This document shows positions 12,659-24,328 of a stretch of 64,000 nt of DNA, piece by piece. The DNA is taken from positions 186,001 to 250,000 of the forward strand of contig RSEE01000010.1 in the NCBI GenBank assembly GCA_003971905.1, written 5' to 3'. Source of the DNA: Moniliella sp. 'wahieum'. Taxonomy: Eukaryota > Basidiomycota > Moniliellomycetes > Moniliellales > Moniliellaceae. Positions within the stretch are counted from its first letter, which is position 1. Every line of letters starts with the position of its first letter. The translations under genes and the position numbers were made by a program. A model generated the notes under the pieces. It saw only the letters and a program-made list of their open reading frames with translations, ran no database searches and was not told the origin of the DNA.

Positions 12659-12777
12659 TATTGGATCACCAATGATCGATGCTATCGATTTGATGCAAAC
12701 GTGCAAACCCAGTGCACTGCCCTCTGCGGGCGGCTTGCGACATGGTGGCAAGAGGACGTGAGGCCATGTAACGGAGT

Positions 12778-12812
12778 TACTAGCTCGTGACTAGTGACTA
12801 GTGACTAGTGCT
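12778..12812. repeat. GTGACTA heptamer array
   Basis: Tandem GTGACTA units, rotation AGTGACT, an odd palindrome. The same unit recurs near 34730-34770. Confidence 0.8.
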
Positions 12813-14207
12813 TGTGACAGTGGCGCGTGACGTGTGATGCGTGACGGGGAGACAGACAGTGTAGGCTATCCGATGCATGATGTGTGCATGTGAGCATGAT
12901 GCATGATGGCGTTGTGTGCTGCGTGTTGCTGGTGTTGCTGCGTGTTGGCCGACTGTGTGCGGCGAGACCCTGTAGGGGCGTGGGGATCCCTGGGGACCGG
13001 GGCGCAGCGTGATTGATGATTGATGGCCGGTGCGGCCGGTGATGGGCCGATGATGGGACGGTGATGAAGCGGTGATGGTTTATCGATTATCGAAAGGATG
13101 CTTGGCCTAGGGCCTAGCGGGGCGATAGTCGATAGCCCCATCTGACCATCTAGTCATCTCGTCATCTCGTCATCTAGCCATCTAGCCATCTAGTCATCAG
13201 TCATCCAGTTACTAGTCATCTCGTCCCAGGCGCGATGCGGCGTGCTGCTGAAAGCCCTTGCGCTTCGAGCGCCGAAATCTCACCGGCTGCAACTGCGGCG
13301 ATGGGTGGGGAGTGGGGTTTTCAGGCCCTCCCCAGTCAGCGCACCAGCGCGGGGCGGGCGCGGGCCCTGAGCCAGAAGCCTGTTATAAAAATTGCCAACC
13401 ATCGTCCCTCGACAAGGGTGGTGTGCGAGCATCTGGGCCCAGGCCCCAGGCGCAGGTCTCGGATCCCGTCGCACCTCACCACTCTCTCAGGATGAGCACT
13501 TTGTAGCAACCGTGCGGCGCCAGGCTGCTTCCAGTTGCTGGTGGCCAGTGACCGGGACCGGTGACCGCACGGTACCGCCTAACCGCCTTACCGCGCGCCC
13601 AGGCCTTAAGCGCTAATCCTTAGGCTTACCGGTCTACCGCGCCCGGTTGCGTTACATGTTCCCGGGCATCGGTTACCGGATACGGGTTACGTGGTACGGC
13701 AACGACGAGTCGAGTGATCATCGATCAGCCGATCAGCCGATCATCGATCACCACAGTATTAGTCGCTGTCTCGCTGGTTATACCACAGCCCCCCCATTCC
13801 CCCCCTTCGAAACTAACCCCACCCTACCGCAATACAAGTGCTCACAGCGTGTCCATCTCAGTCTCAGGCGACCGCTGCGAAGAGCACAAGCCTCTCACCC
13901 ACCATTTCTCTGGCACTACCATCTTTTCCCGCCCCGCCTGCCCTCTCCCCACGGTCATCTTCTTGGTTTCTCCCCACCTTCTTGCTTCCCGCTAATCTCT
14001 CTCACCATTCAGCTGCGTCTCTCAGGCCTCAAACTCACATACGCCCACACTTTCCCACCCGCTTCGCATCTGCCTAGGCAATCGCCGCTCTTCCGCTCGC
14101 CGGTCCGCTATCAGCCACGCCCCTTTTCTATAGCCTTTTTCATCCCTCCCTAAACCCGTCTCACCGCCCTCCCTTTACTGCTTCATCTCTTCTGAGCTAC
14201 CGTTTTC

Positions 14208-15725
14208 ATGGACATGGCCTACGCCCGCCCATCCCCTTCCGTCCGCCTCTCTGTACCTCCAGGCGGCTCTACCGCTTGGTCCGACCGCAGTGTTGCCAGC
14301 ACCGCCAGTACCGGCACCCGGGCCTCCCGCAGCTCCACTGTCGAATCCACCGCAACCCTGGATGAAGAGGAGTGCCCCCTCTCTCCCCCGCCCTGCTTTA
14401 GCCCAACCTCGGCAGTTGACTCCTACTCCTCCACCCCCAAGGCAGCCGCGACCTTGACCCCGGTCCCGGCCCCGCCCCCGGCCCTGATCCCGACCCCGAC
14501 CACGACCTTCTCCAACCGCAAGAACAACGTACCACCCCCTTGATGCGTAGTGCCCGCACTACGTCCCTCGATCCTCACAGTCTCACTATCTTCCCCATTC
14601 CCGAGGCGGATCGGAGTGAACCACTAAGCGTGCCCAACCGAGCAACCATCCTGCGGTCAAGCCAATCGGTTTCTTCCCCTGGGTCTCGGATCGCGTCGTC
14701 GAAGGCCTGCTCCGTTGCTAAAGGTTCCCACTGAGGGACCGCATGTCAGTGGGTCGACCAGTGTCGCTGAACCCACACGTTCCCACCTCACCGTATCCAA
14801 GGAGCTGTCCCGCCAAGAAGTGCTGGACAGCATTGACTGGCTTCGAGGTGAAGTGCATATCCTCGGGACCGAATCGGACCTACCGGACGAAGACCTGGGT
14901 GTCTCCTTGGATCGGCTGGAAGAGGGCATGCGTGCCCAGTACCGCGGTCGTTCTTCTGCTGGGCCGGGGTTGCGCTCGAGTCTGAGCCAAGGCAGTCTCC
15001 GTCCTTCGCGCAAGGATGAACCGCTTCCCTTTGCGTCCCGTGGTCGCGGCCGCGTGACCGATTCTTTCTCGCAACGGGGCAAGGCGGCAAAAGAGTTGCT
15101 GCACTCGGACCTGCTGGCTCAGTGGCTCGAGGCCTCGGCAGATGGTGGTTGCCCGCCCCTTCTCAGGGACTGAGGACCACGCCCACCGCCGATTCTGGCA
15201 ACTTGTCCCCTTCCCATCCCGACTCCCCTACCGTGCCCGACCACATCTCCCCCTCGCCTCCCTCATCCCTCCGGCCGCAACACGAATCTCTGCCTCTGTC
15301 TCCACCTCCCCCAGCGTGCTGGAACCTTCGCAACCGACTCGGTCCCTCGACTCTGAGAGGACGTCGAACGTGATGTCGAGAACGGTGCGGAAAATGCTGC
15401 TGCATCGGAAAGGAGTGTGCCTCCTGGTTCGGCACCAGCGTCTGTGCAGGCCCCCGTTCTGCCGGGCCCGACATACGACCAAGCCCCCCCAACGCCCAGT
15501 CGCAAGCTGCATCACCGAGCCAGCGAATCGATCCTTCGTCGCAGCAAGGAGGCCACTCCGTTGCGCCAATTGTCCCCCGGCAACTTTTCTACCTGGCAAG
15601 GGCAGGGGCCCGGGCCAACCGCATCCCCCGACGTGCCTACCGTATTGGGCGGTTCGGCTGGCCTGCTCCCCCCTCGTCACGCTTCCTCCTCCTCCCTTCG
15701 CACCGTGTTTCGCCGTGGCCGTTAA
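14208..15725 (+). CDS. Ser/Pro-rich protein of unknown function, frames broken
   Basis: I do not recognise this protein. Coding character changes frame along the region: 14208-14543 (MDMAYARPSPSVRLSVPPGG, Ser/Thr/Pro-rich), then about 14545-14700, 14715-15170 (with ELSRQEVLDSIDWLRGEVHI, probably helical), about 15180-15380, and 15385-15725, ending SSSLRTVFRRGR. Each segment has the same Ser/Pro/Arg-rich composition and starts where the previous one stops, so I read it as one gene with about five frame breaks, one or two of which could be introns. The start at 14208 follows a pyrimidine-rich leader. Low-complexity fungal regulatory or cytoskeletal proteins look like this, but no function can be assigned. 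Confidence 0.5.
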
Positions 15726-16451
15726 ATCTCATGCCATCTCCTTCGCCTTTCCCTTCTGTCCCTGTCCCTTTTCCCACCCCTACACTGCCCTTGGTTCTTT
15801 TTGCGCTGCTACTATCCATCATACCCATTTCCCATTTCCCATCTCCCAGAGGCTCGACCATCAGAGACATAAGAGATGTAGGTGACAGAGCCGAGTCTGG
15901 TTCTGGTTTTCTTAGCAAATGGGTATGGCCAAGACATGAGAGCGGTCAGGCCGGTCACCTCTACAAGCTCGTTTTTGTTGGTCTGTCTCTCCGACCGCTT
16001 GCTCCGTCGTTCGCACAAGTTGGGGTTGTGATTTCGTTCCTATCGACTGTTGTGTACATCCTCCGCTCTGGCTGAATGGTGGCGTTTGAGGCCCTGCTTC
16101 CTCGCTGACGTGCATGGCCCCATCAAGCTTCCCCTGTCCGTTCCTTTAGCCCAGCTGTGACGACGCTACTTTCTCTCATCTTGGTTTCATCACACAGCGT
16201 TGATCTCTTAGCATGATGGATCGTATTCCCGAATATTCCGGCATGAATTGCCACTTGCACCCAAAGATGGGTGAGACGGACTGGAAATCCCGATTTGCAG
16301 AGGGAAATCTCTAGTATGTCTTAAGATTCGTCCAAACGTATGTGCCGTGTTGATGGCTATGTTGCCAGAGACACACAGCAGGTATGATAGCGATCCCATC
16401 GCTTTTTGTTTGGGTGGGCAAGATTCCCTAGGGTCACCGGCACCGCGTGAC
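15726..16451. other. Intergenic between convergent genes
   Basis: About 0.7 kb between the 3' ends of the unknown Ser/Pro-rich gene and the uS8 gene. Nothing further is seen beyond 3' UTR-like sequence. Confidence 0.5.
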
Positions 16452-16841
16452 TTAGTAAAAGTAACCGAGGATCTTGCCGCCTGCATGCTTGCGACGCGCC
16501 TCTTCGTGGCCCATAATACCCGCCGAGGTGGTGAGAACAATAAAGCCGAACGACCGTGCCGGCAGCAAGTTCTCAACCCAGTTCTCCACCTGGCCCAGTT
16601 GGACGTTGAAGCGGGGCGAGATGACACCGCACTTGTTGACGCGGCCGTTGAGCTGAATCACGATCTTGCCGCTCCGGTGGTCATCCACTTCCTCAAATTC
16701 GCCAATGTACCCGTGCTTCTGCATAACCTGCAAGAACTTGATGATAACCTTGGACGAGGGCCGGATCAGCACCTGGCGCTTCCCGCGGCGCTCGGCATTG
16801 ACGATGGCATTGAGGCAGTCGTTCAGAACGGAGACACGCAT
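16452..16841 (-). CDS. 40S ribosomal protein uS8 (RPS22/S15a)
   Basis: Structural protein of the small ribosomal subunit. The 129-aa product starts [20 protein letters not shown] and contains [49 protein letters not shown] and the C-terminus ending [11 protein letters not shown], all typical of uS8. Eukaryotic homologues are 130 aa and begin MVRV, so one residue is absent here. The ATG directly follows a splice acceptor (branch GTCTAAC, then TTGGGCAG), so the 85-nt intron 16842-16926 (donor GTACGT) lies in the leader or near the start. The reading frame is intact. The gene is head-to-head with eS17. Confidence 0.95.
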   Translation of the reverse strand: MRVSVLNDCLNAIVNAERRGKRQVLIRPSSKVIIKFLQVMQKHGYIGEFEEVDDHRSGKIVIQLNGRVNKCGVISPRFNVQLGQVENWVENLLPARSFGFIVLTTSAGIMGHEEARRKHAGGKILGYFY

Positions 16842-17216
16842 CTGCCCAAGAAGAGAGTTAGACGCGAGGGAAAAGGGCGGGAGGGGCGGCGGGGCGGCGG
16901 CAGGCACCTGGGAGAAAGGGACGTACGTTGGGGACGAGCTGGACGGCGTTTGGATCGGACTTGAAGCTTGAACCAGCAATTCCACCGCCCACTTCCTTCG
17001 CGGCCTTCCTGACAGAAAGGGGTGTCGAGTGAAACCGTCAAATTTCCAGAGGTAGGGTTACAACAATGCTGCGGCAAGTATTCGGCCTAGCACCATGTCT
17101 CTCTAGTGCCAGGCGCAATGACGGGTGTGGTGAACATTTCATCGTGCGCCGCTGGCAAGCAGGCTTGGCCTTCGCAGGCGCGCTGGGCGAGCGGTCAACT
17201 CCACCACCAAAGCAAA
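16842..17216. promoter_or_regulatory. Shared divergent promoter of uS8 and eS17
   Basis: 375 bp separate the two start codons of divergent ribosomal protein genes. It includes the uS8 leader intron (16842-16926) and an exon-like segment (16927-17008). Co-regulation is inferred from the arrangement; no specific factor site was identified. Confidence 0.6.
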
Positions 17217-17707
17217 ATGGGTCGTGTTCGCACCAAGACGACGAAGCGCGCAGCACGGGTGCTCATTGAGAAGTACTACCCCAAGCTCAATGCGAACGAC
17301 TTCCACACCAACAAGCGTGTGTTGGACGAGGTGGCGATTGTGCCCTCGAAGCGTCTGCGCAACAAGATTGCCGGTTTCACCACCCACCTGATGAAGCGCA
17401 TTGCCAAGGGCCCCGTCCGTGGCATCTCGTTCAAGCTTCAGGAGGAGGAGCGTGAGCGCAAGGTATGTATTTGCTCGTCCTCATTGTGGATGTGGATTGG
17501 TACTAACGCTTGGCACAGGACCAATACGTCCCTGAGGTCTCGGCTCTCGACACGGAGGCCAATGGTGGTCTCGAGGTCGACCCGGACACCAAGGCCATGC
17601 TCGGCGAGATTGGCTTTGCCTCGCTCCCGGTTACCGTTGGTGCGCCCATCACCTCGGCTCAGCCCGAGCGCCGTGGTCGCAACGTTCCTGGTGCTGGCCG
17701 TCGCTAA
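17217..17707 (+). CDS. 40S ribosomal protein eS17
   Basis: Structural protein of the small ribosomal subunit, 144 aa in two exons (17217-17462 and 17519-17707). The 56-nt intron has GTATGT, a TACTAAC branch point and CACAG. The N-terminus [20 protein letters not shown] and the segment [18 protein letters not shown] are diagnostic. The C-terminus ends [12 protein letters not shown]. No frame problems. Head-to-head with uS8, which suggests coordinated expression. Confidence 0.97.
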
Positions 17708-17909
17708 GTCCCTTTAATGGGCGGCGGCTGTGGCACATGACCCCTGCAAAACAGGCCCTAACCTCTAGTGTTGGGGCTTGACTCGAATCCTATGTATGGG
17801 ATCATCGATCACTATGCTATGTTTGTAGGTTTGGGGTGGAAGGTGATGTTTTGAGGAAAAAAAAGTACGGGTAGATGCAGAAGAGCAAGTAAGAAGTGAT
17901 GGAGAGGAA

Positions 17910-19058
17910 TTAGGCGTTGAAGAGTTGGATATTGGAAGCTTCCTCAGCAATGGTCAGGTCGATCGAATCGCCAAAGTAAGAAGGATCAGCTTCGCTGAGA
18001 GCCTGGATGCCTTGCATTTGCCCATCCCGGTCGCCCAGGACATGGCACAAATACGCTGCAGGTGCAATAAAAGCCCGGTCGCTGTAATCTTCCAAAGGCT
18101 TGGCGTCCCTCGCCCGCAGACCGGCCGGCACATCGGGCCACTGACGTAGGCCACGATAGGACGGTGCATGGTTTGCAAGAGAGGGAGGATACGCTGGTCA
18201 CCACTTACGGTGTAATAGCTGGAGAGACGCCAGGCAGTGCGGCATGCGTTCCACCCACAATCACCGTCTCGGTCAGACTCGAGCAGCTTTCCCCGTGGCG
18301 CAGACCAGCGGCCATTGTAGTTGGTGAGAAAGTCAGGCAACAGGACGTAACCCTCGGGCAAAAGACTGAGTGCCGCCTGGAGCGTTGACTCGAGCACCCA
18401 CTGCCACCGCGCCCGCTCGTTAGGGTCCTGTACCACCCGGTGAAACAGGAGGAAAGCAGAGAGAATAAAGTCGCTGCTCCGAGTGGAGTTGTAAAGCTTG
18501 ACGTTATCACTGTCGTCTTGGTTGGCCCAGTCGCCCAGCAAAGGGGTGCCGAGGGACGGATGGATGTTGTACCGGAGAATAGCACTGGCAAGCAAGTTGC
18601 CCTCAGTCCAGTAGGCCTGATTCGGGAACATGGGCGAGTCAGAGAAACGCTTGCCGGCAAGGAAGAGAGCGGTTGCGATATCAATATCTGGAAGACAAGG
18701 TTAGTGGACAACTGGGTTGGCAACTGCGGCCGAAACCGAAACGTCCGAGGGAATGGGCTCACCTCCATCGGTCGCATTGTCCGTCGCATCCTCCTCGACG
18801 TAGATCTCACCCGAGCCGCGCTGGCGCACCTGCCACTTCATAAGCCCATGCTCGTTCTTGAATTGGAGAAAGAAGCGCAAGAGCTGGTCAAAATCTTGCT
18901 GGTTGTGTGGTACACACGCTGATCAGCATCGCGTAGCCGTGCGCTTCCGAGCAAGTAATTGCATCCCATTTTCGCGCGCTGCCATTGTAAAAGCAGTAGT
19001 TGCCGAACGGCGAGGCACGCAGGTAGCGCTGACGCCAATCTACATAGCGTGCTTCCAT
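17910..19058 (-). CDS. Glycoside hydrolase family 8 protein, three exons
   Basis: Probable endo-acting beta-glycan hydrolase (GH8 includes endoglucanases, chitosanases and xylanases; substrate cannot be told here). Exons on the minus strand: 19058-18763, 18688-18209 and 18140-17910. Introns 18689-18762 and 18141-18208 have canonical ends. The general-acid region reads CSEAHGYAMLISV near residue 38-50, and the family hallmark reads ATDGDIDIATALFLAGKRF, formed across the first intron. YNSTRSSDF and CGWNACRTAWRLSSYYT also fit GH8. The ATG at 19058 has a strong CCACCATGG context, and no signal peptide is visible, so either it is cytosolic or an upstream exon is missed. One base is missing near 18905: restoring it gives 335 aa with exact frame. 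GH8 is mainly bacterial and patchy in fungi. Divergent from tRNA ligase. Confidence 0.85.
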
Positions 19059-19422
19059 GGTGGCGAAGGGTGGTGGGCCTGAGGATGGCCAGGCGCAAGC
19101 GGATCGGCGGGGGGGTTGGGTGGCCCGCCCGCCGTTGCTCAGCTGCGCCGCTCAGCTGAGCGCGCACAGCCAGCGTCCATACCCACCGGTGCCTGCCACG
19201 TGGCGCCAACCACCGTGCACGGCCTCATAGCCGGCGTCGCATCGGCGTTTCCACATCCATTTTGCTTTGCATTTCTTTTTCGGTCGCTTATTTTTTTTTG
19301 TTCGAGTCAGCTGCATCGCTTCGCCACCGCCACCGCCCGTCTGCTGCCGCTTGCCAGCCAGCTTCGCTGTCCTCTTGTCGGCCCTGTGTCCGTCTTGCCC
19401 GCCTCGACACTGCTAGCCCATC
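19059..19422. promoter_or_regulatory. Shared divergent promoter of GH8 and tRNA ligase genes
   Basis: 364 bp between the two start codons. It contains a T-rich tract near 19260-19300 and no clear TATA box. Confidence 0.5.
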
Positions 19423-22400
19423 ATGGCCGACGACTCGGTTCCCCATCTCCTGGCCTCACTCACCCGGTTTTCGAATGAGGCCAAGCCCATTGTGCGTGCC
19501 TCAACGTACGCCGCCTACCCTGATGGCACCGGCGGCCGCGCCGACGTGGACGCTGCCGGTCTGAAGCTGCCAGACGAGCTTCGTGCTGCTGCCCTCGTTG
19601 ACGTTGCGCGAAAAGGGGGGCATGTCCTTGAATCGTGGAAGGTGTTAGAGCACGCGTACCGCTCGCATGCCGACTCGGTATACAAGGCTGTCGGCCCTCG
19701 TGCCGACATCCCCACCCTGGCTCGGGGCTTTTTACCGAGGAAGGTCCGCAGGAGGCACGGATTGTGGCGAGGGGCTACGACAAGTTCTTCAACGTCAATG
19801 AAATGCCGTGGACACGGGTACGATTTTTTCCTTCGCTCTTCCCCAAGTGGCATTGACTGACATGCAACCACCACAGACGAAGCCTGCAGCGCTATACCGC
19901 CCCCCCTTATTACCTCACCTTCAAGGAGAACGGCTGCATCATCTTTGTTGCAGCTCTCACCCCACCGAACTGGTCGTCACGTCTAAGCACGGGCTGGGCA
20001 CTCAACTCCAGTCTCGCCTCTGCCTCCACCCCCGGCCCAACGGATGAAGAGGAAGCCTCACCCGACTTTTCAAGGCGGACTTGCGGTGTCCCATGCCCAG
20101 AAGGGTTCCGAGTGGCTTGACCGCCACCTCGCGCTGGCTAAGCGGACACGCGCTGACCTCGCACAAGAGTTGTGGGCAAGGAAGGAGACGGCCATCTCGA
20201 GTTGTGTGATGATGCGTTTGAGGAACACGTGCTTGCCTACGACCGGGAACATGCTGGCCTCTACCTCCACGGCCTCAATACCAATACTGTCCAATTCGCT
20301 ACGTCCGCCAGCGGAAGTGGATGCGTTTGCACGCCAGTGGGGGTTTCACCCCACGCGCTTCCTCACCCTCCCTTCGTTCCCTGCAATGCAGGAAGTTGTC
20401 GCCCGTGTAGCCAAAGACGGTATGTGGGAGGGTCAACCGATTGAAGGGTTTGTGGTTCGGACAACCATCCCCTTTACGGCCCCTAGCATTGAAGAAGCTC
20501 TTGCCGCCGCCCCCGAAGCGGTGGTACGCCCGCCCTATGAGCGGGGCCAAACATGGTTCTACAAGGTTAAGTTTGATGAGCCGTACCTCATGTACCGTGA
20601 CTGGCGCGAACTGGCCCGTCGGATGCTTGCGGACCAACAGTCCTGGGCCCAAGAATACGGAGATGATGCTCTCCGTTTTGTCCAAACAGGAGGGAGGCAC
20701 TCGCTACGATCCCATCCTGTCACTGCCCAGGGCCTCGAGCATGCTCATGTCGAGGTTGAGCCCCCCAAACCCCCTTCGGCGGGAGTAGCTGGGGAAACTG
20801 GAGGCCTGTCTCGGAAGGCCGCTAAGCGACAGGCTCGTGCTCGATGGAACGCGGCCCAGCGTCTGCATCAGCACACTGAGACCGGTGGAACCTCTCCCAA
20901 CGAAGCCAAGCCTAAAACACGCAGGCCGGAAACACTCCTCTTCCTGGATTGGTGCTTTGACCAGCTCTGGGGTTCTGCGGATGGCCGCCTTCCCCATCCC
21001 GAATTGTTCACCCAGTTCAACCAGGGAAAGGGCATCATTCATCTCCGTGACGAGTTCTTGGCTTATTGCGATTCCCCCGAAGGCAAAAGCCGCTTGCAGC
21101 CCCTCCTTCCTGCGCCCGAATTGGCGCAGGAAGAGTCTTATTCCAAGGTAGCCGCCCAGGCTGTGGAGCCCGCCGGACCTTTTACGCATACACTTATTGT
21201 CCCCATCTCTGTCCCGGGATCGGGAAAGACGACGCTGGCACGTGCATTGGGTGAGCTGTACCCTTTGGGCCATCCCCAGTCGGACTTACTTCGGGGAAAG
21301 AAGTCCAAGGCGGCCCAGTTCTTAGCCTTGGTCCTGGAAGAACTTAAAACGCATAAAATTGTCTTTGCTGATCGCAACAACCACCTTTTCAAGCACCGCT
21401 CTGAGCTTATCGATCTGGTCCACCAATTCGAACAGCATGGTTGGGCTTTGGACTTCGCCTCAACCCAACCACAGAAGAAAGGTAAAAAGTGCAACCTGCA
21501 CCTACTCCAGCGGTGGAGGGACCTAAGCCGCGTGTCCGCCTTGTTGCCCTTCATTGGACCTTTGGCACCCTGCGCCACTGGGAGATCAAGCAGTTGATTT
21601 CCTCTCGCGTATTTGGCTCGGGGACAGAACCACCCGACGCTCAAGCCGACGTGACCTCTCCCAAAGGCCAAGTGGAGCACGAGAGGATTATCTCCATGTT
21701 CCTAAATCAACGTGAGGAATTCAAGCCCCGTGTTCAGCCACTCGTACCTGGCTTGGGGGTGGGAGAGACCGACCCCTCGGTTCAACGAGACCCCGATTGG
21801 GCTGATGCCATTTTCCACGATGTGATCCCCCTGAACATCAATTCGCCGCTGGAAGAGAATTTGGACACGCTTCTCCAATTGCTGCATTCGATTGATCCTT
21901 CCTTCTCTCTCCCTCTGAAGGAGAACGGATCGCGGCGCTGCTCTCATGCTCATCAAGCTGCTTTGGCAGATAAGGATGCGCTGGCCTCCGAAGCTACACC
22001 GCCGCCCGCCCAACAAAAGAAGAAGAGCATGCGCCCCCGGTACTTCGGGATCAACTTCCATGACATGGACTTGCCAACCTTTGTTCCTCCCCTGCTCCCT
22101 GCCGATGGCAAGAAGTTCTTCGCCGACATCCAATCGCAAGGTAAGATGGTGAGTGAACACCATGTGACTCTGGTGCACCGCATTCATGTGCAGAAGGACG
22201 AGGAAGCGATTCGGTACGCTGAGAAGAAAGGACTTCCCCCCCCCGACGCGAAGGGGAGCAAAGCGTGGGCTCAGTTCCTCTCTACACTCGAGTCTTCGCT
22301 ACCCCGGAGAACCAGTTTCCCGCGCTAGAAGGATTTGAGGTGGACGTCACAGGGATTTTGTGGTCGAAGCGTGTGATGACTTTCATCGTAGGGGACATCC

Positions 22401-22605
22401 GTCACGCCACCTACCCTTGGCGCGCCAACCTTCCCTCGGACTGGGTGCCACACGTCACCATTGGCACGGCGAACGAGAAGATTGCTCCGGTGAGGCGCGC
22501 GCTTTGGCGGCTGCTTACCCTGACCACTTGCCCGCTGGCACGAAGATGGCCAAGTTCGCACATCCTATTACGCTACAGGGCCAATTGGAGGGCATGATTG
22601 CGTAG
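19423..22605 (+). CDS. Fungal tRNA ligase (Trl1), frames broken
   Basis: Trifunctional RNA ligase that heals and seals tRNA halves after intron removal and HAC1-type mRNA splicing. Order: N-terminal adenylyltransferase from ATG 19423 ([24 protein letters not shown]) with the nucleotidyl-lysine motif KENG in [13 protein letters not shown] near 19930 and EGFVVR near 20445; central polynucleotide kinase with P-loop GSGKTT near 21225 and FADRNNH; C-terminal 2H phosphodiesterase with HVTLVH near 22163 and HVTIG near 22452, ending QLEGMIA at 22605. An intron lies at 19818-19876. At least seven frame changes are needed, for example near 19728, 19885, 19965, 20085, 20190, 20315, 21530, 22290 and 22500. 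All catalytic motifs survive, so a working gene masked by indel errors is likely, though a young pseudogene cannot be excluded. Confidence 0.85.
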
Positions 22606-24328
22606 CCAAGAACGAAACGAACTGTGAACACCAACTAGGGGCCACGGCTGTTTAAGAATTATAATCCGTCGCACACTTCTCCTTCAGCTTCAGCAGCTGC
22701 GAGTGTTGTAAAAGAGTATAAAACGCCCTAGTCAGGAGCGTTCCATCAACAGGCGCGACGGCCCCAGTTTTAGATGGGGCCGTGGGCATCATGTCCTTTT
22801 GTGGTTGGCGTGGAGCAGGATAGGTGCAGCTGGTGGAGCCCGTAACCCCTGATATTCCATTGTAACCCCTTTGCCGCGGGAACTCAAGGTTATGCAAGGC
22901 TGGTATGCCCGGTTCAGATCGTACTTAGTGTGAAACTCCTCTGATCGTAAACGCACATGCGAATAGTGTTATGGGCAGGCCCCGGCGGCGGACTGGAGCC
23001 CGACCCATAACTTGGGAGCGCTTTCCTTTGGAGGAGGACAGGCCATTCACAGTTAAATTGATCGAGCCTGAACACTGCTAGCAGATCCGAACGGCGCTAA
23101 AGACGAGCTCTTAGTGGCACTGGCATATGATACCTCTCAATCGGGACGTAGGTTCGCATATGGCAAAAGGCTGCCAATATTAAGTACCGGAACAAGCAGG
23201 ACCAGCGTGCCTGTAGTCTGTTGTCCTGAAGGGTTGGCCAGAGGTTGACGCACAAAGATAGGGTAGGACAGGTCCTGTCTGACGGAACAACTCAACTATA
23301 GGCTTGTAGGATCCCGCAAGATCACAAAGGTAGGAGACTGAGAGCTGGAGATCGACGGCAATGGATGCCCGGTCAAAAGGATACTGAAAGTCAAAAGGTG
23401 GTCCCTGGAAGCAGGTCTGAGGGACTTTTGGCGAACGAAAAGGAACAGGGGAGTTGCCTGATGATCGATGATCATCAACTAACGATGGATTAACAAAGGA
23501 TATTGTACAAGGACAAAAGACGAAGAAAGGAAAAGACGAAATGTCATAGTTTGGCTGATCTCCTCGCTCCATGTCTAATTTCTTCGTCCCGAGCGTCTCT
23601 CGCACCTTCTCTGCTCTTCCGCTTTGCACCATGTCCTCTGCTCTTACTTTTTCCCCACGGACGATTGCTACATCCCTTGGCCTAATCCCGACTCTACTGG
23701 TCTCCCTCATTGCCTTATCCCCGATTGTGACACACGAAATGTAGTGAACGAAGGCGACGAAGTAGAAAAGGAAAAAACGAAATGACCCGCTACGGGGAAA
23801 TGCACATGGGCCAAGACGATCACAAGGGTCATATATCATGTATCATACAGGCAGGATCTATTAGGGATAGACAACGCACGAAGAAAAGGGAAACGAATCG
23901 AGATCAGTGCCACCCCGAAAGTAACACAGACCAAGTATAGAAAAAGGTTCCCCCACTCAGCCAGGAACGAGAGCCTCAATAAAATCAGAAATGTCCAATG
24001 TAAAGGGCAGGCTCTCCGCCCTGAGCTAGAAACGTAGAATGAATGAGGGGAGAATCTCACAACGAAAACGAAACGCTCAGATCAGGAAACTGGTGTCTTA
24101 CTTAGAGCTCATTTGCGCTCAAAACCAAAGACGAAAAATAATATTGAAGTAGGATAAAACCAGGGACTCAAAACGCTCACGATGCACGGATCACCTCAAT
24201 CATCTCAGCCGCACAAAAGGGACTTTTGATCATTGATTCTAGTTAATAGATTGATGGAAACATAAATGCTCCATTTGGATATAATGGAGTGCATGGGTTT
24301 TTTAACGTGGGTTCAGACAAACCATCTT
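22606..24328. other. Intergenic, no supported gene
   Basis: About 1.7 kb of lower GC. A 219-codon minus-strand open frame at 23180-23839 has no recognisable motif and was not accepted. Confidence 0.5.

Larger units (their letters stand above)
11336..14207. other. Intergenic, rich in heptamer arrays
   Basis: No supported gene. The region holds many short tandem arrays (next entries) and, from about 13790 to 14200, a pyrimidine-rich stretch that may be the promoter and leader of the next gene. Confidence 0.5.

Noticed and set aside
12505-12660. CRISPR-like array of short repeats
   Set aside because: Units are 7 bp in direct tandem with no spacers, and the genome is eukaryotic.
23180-23839. 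219-codon open frame on the minus strand
   Set aside because: No motif, no splice context, mixed composition and not supported by any coding pattern; likely chance in low-stop sequence.
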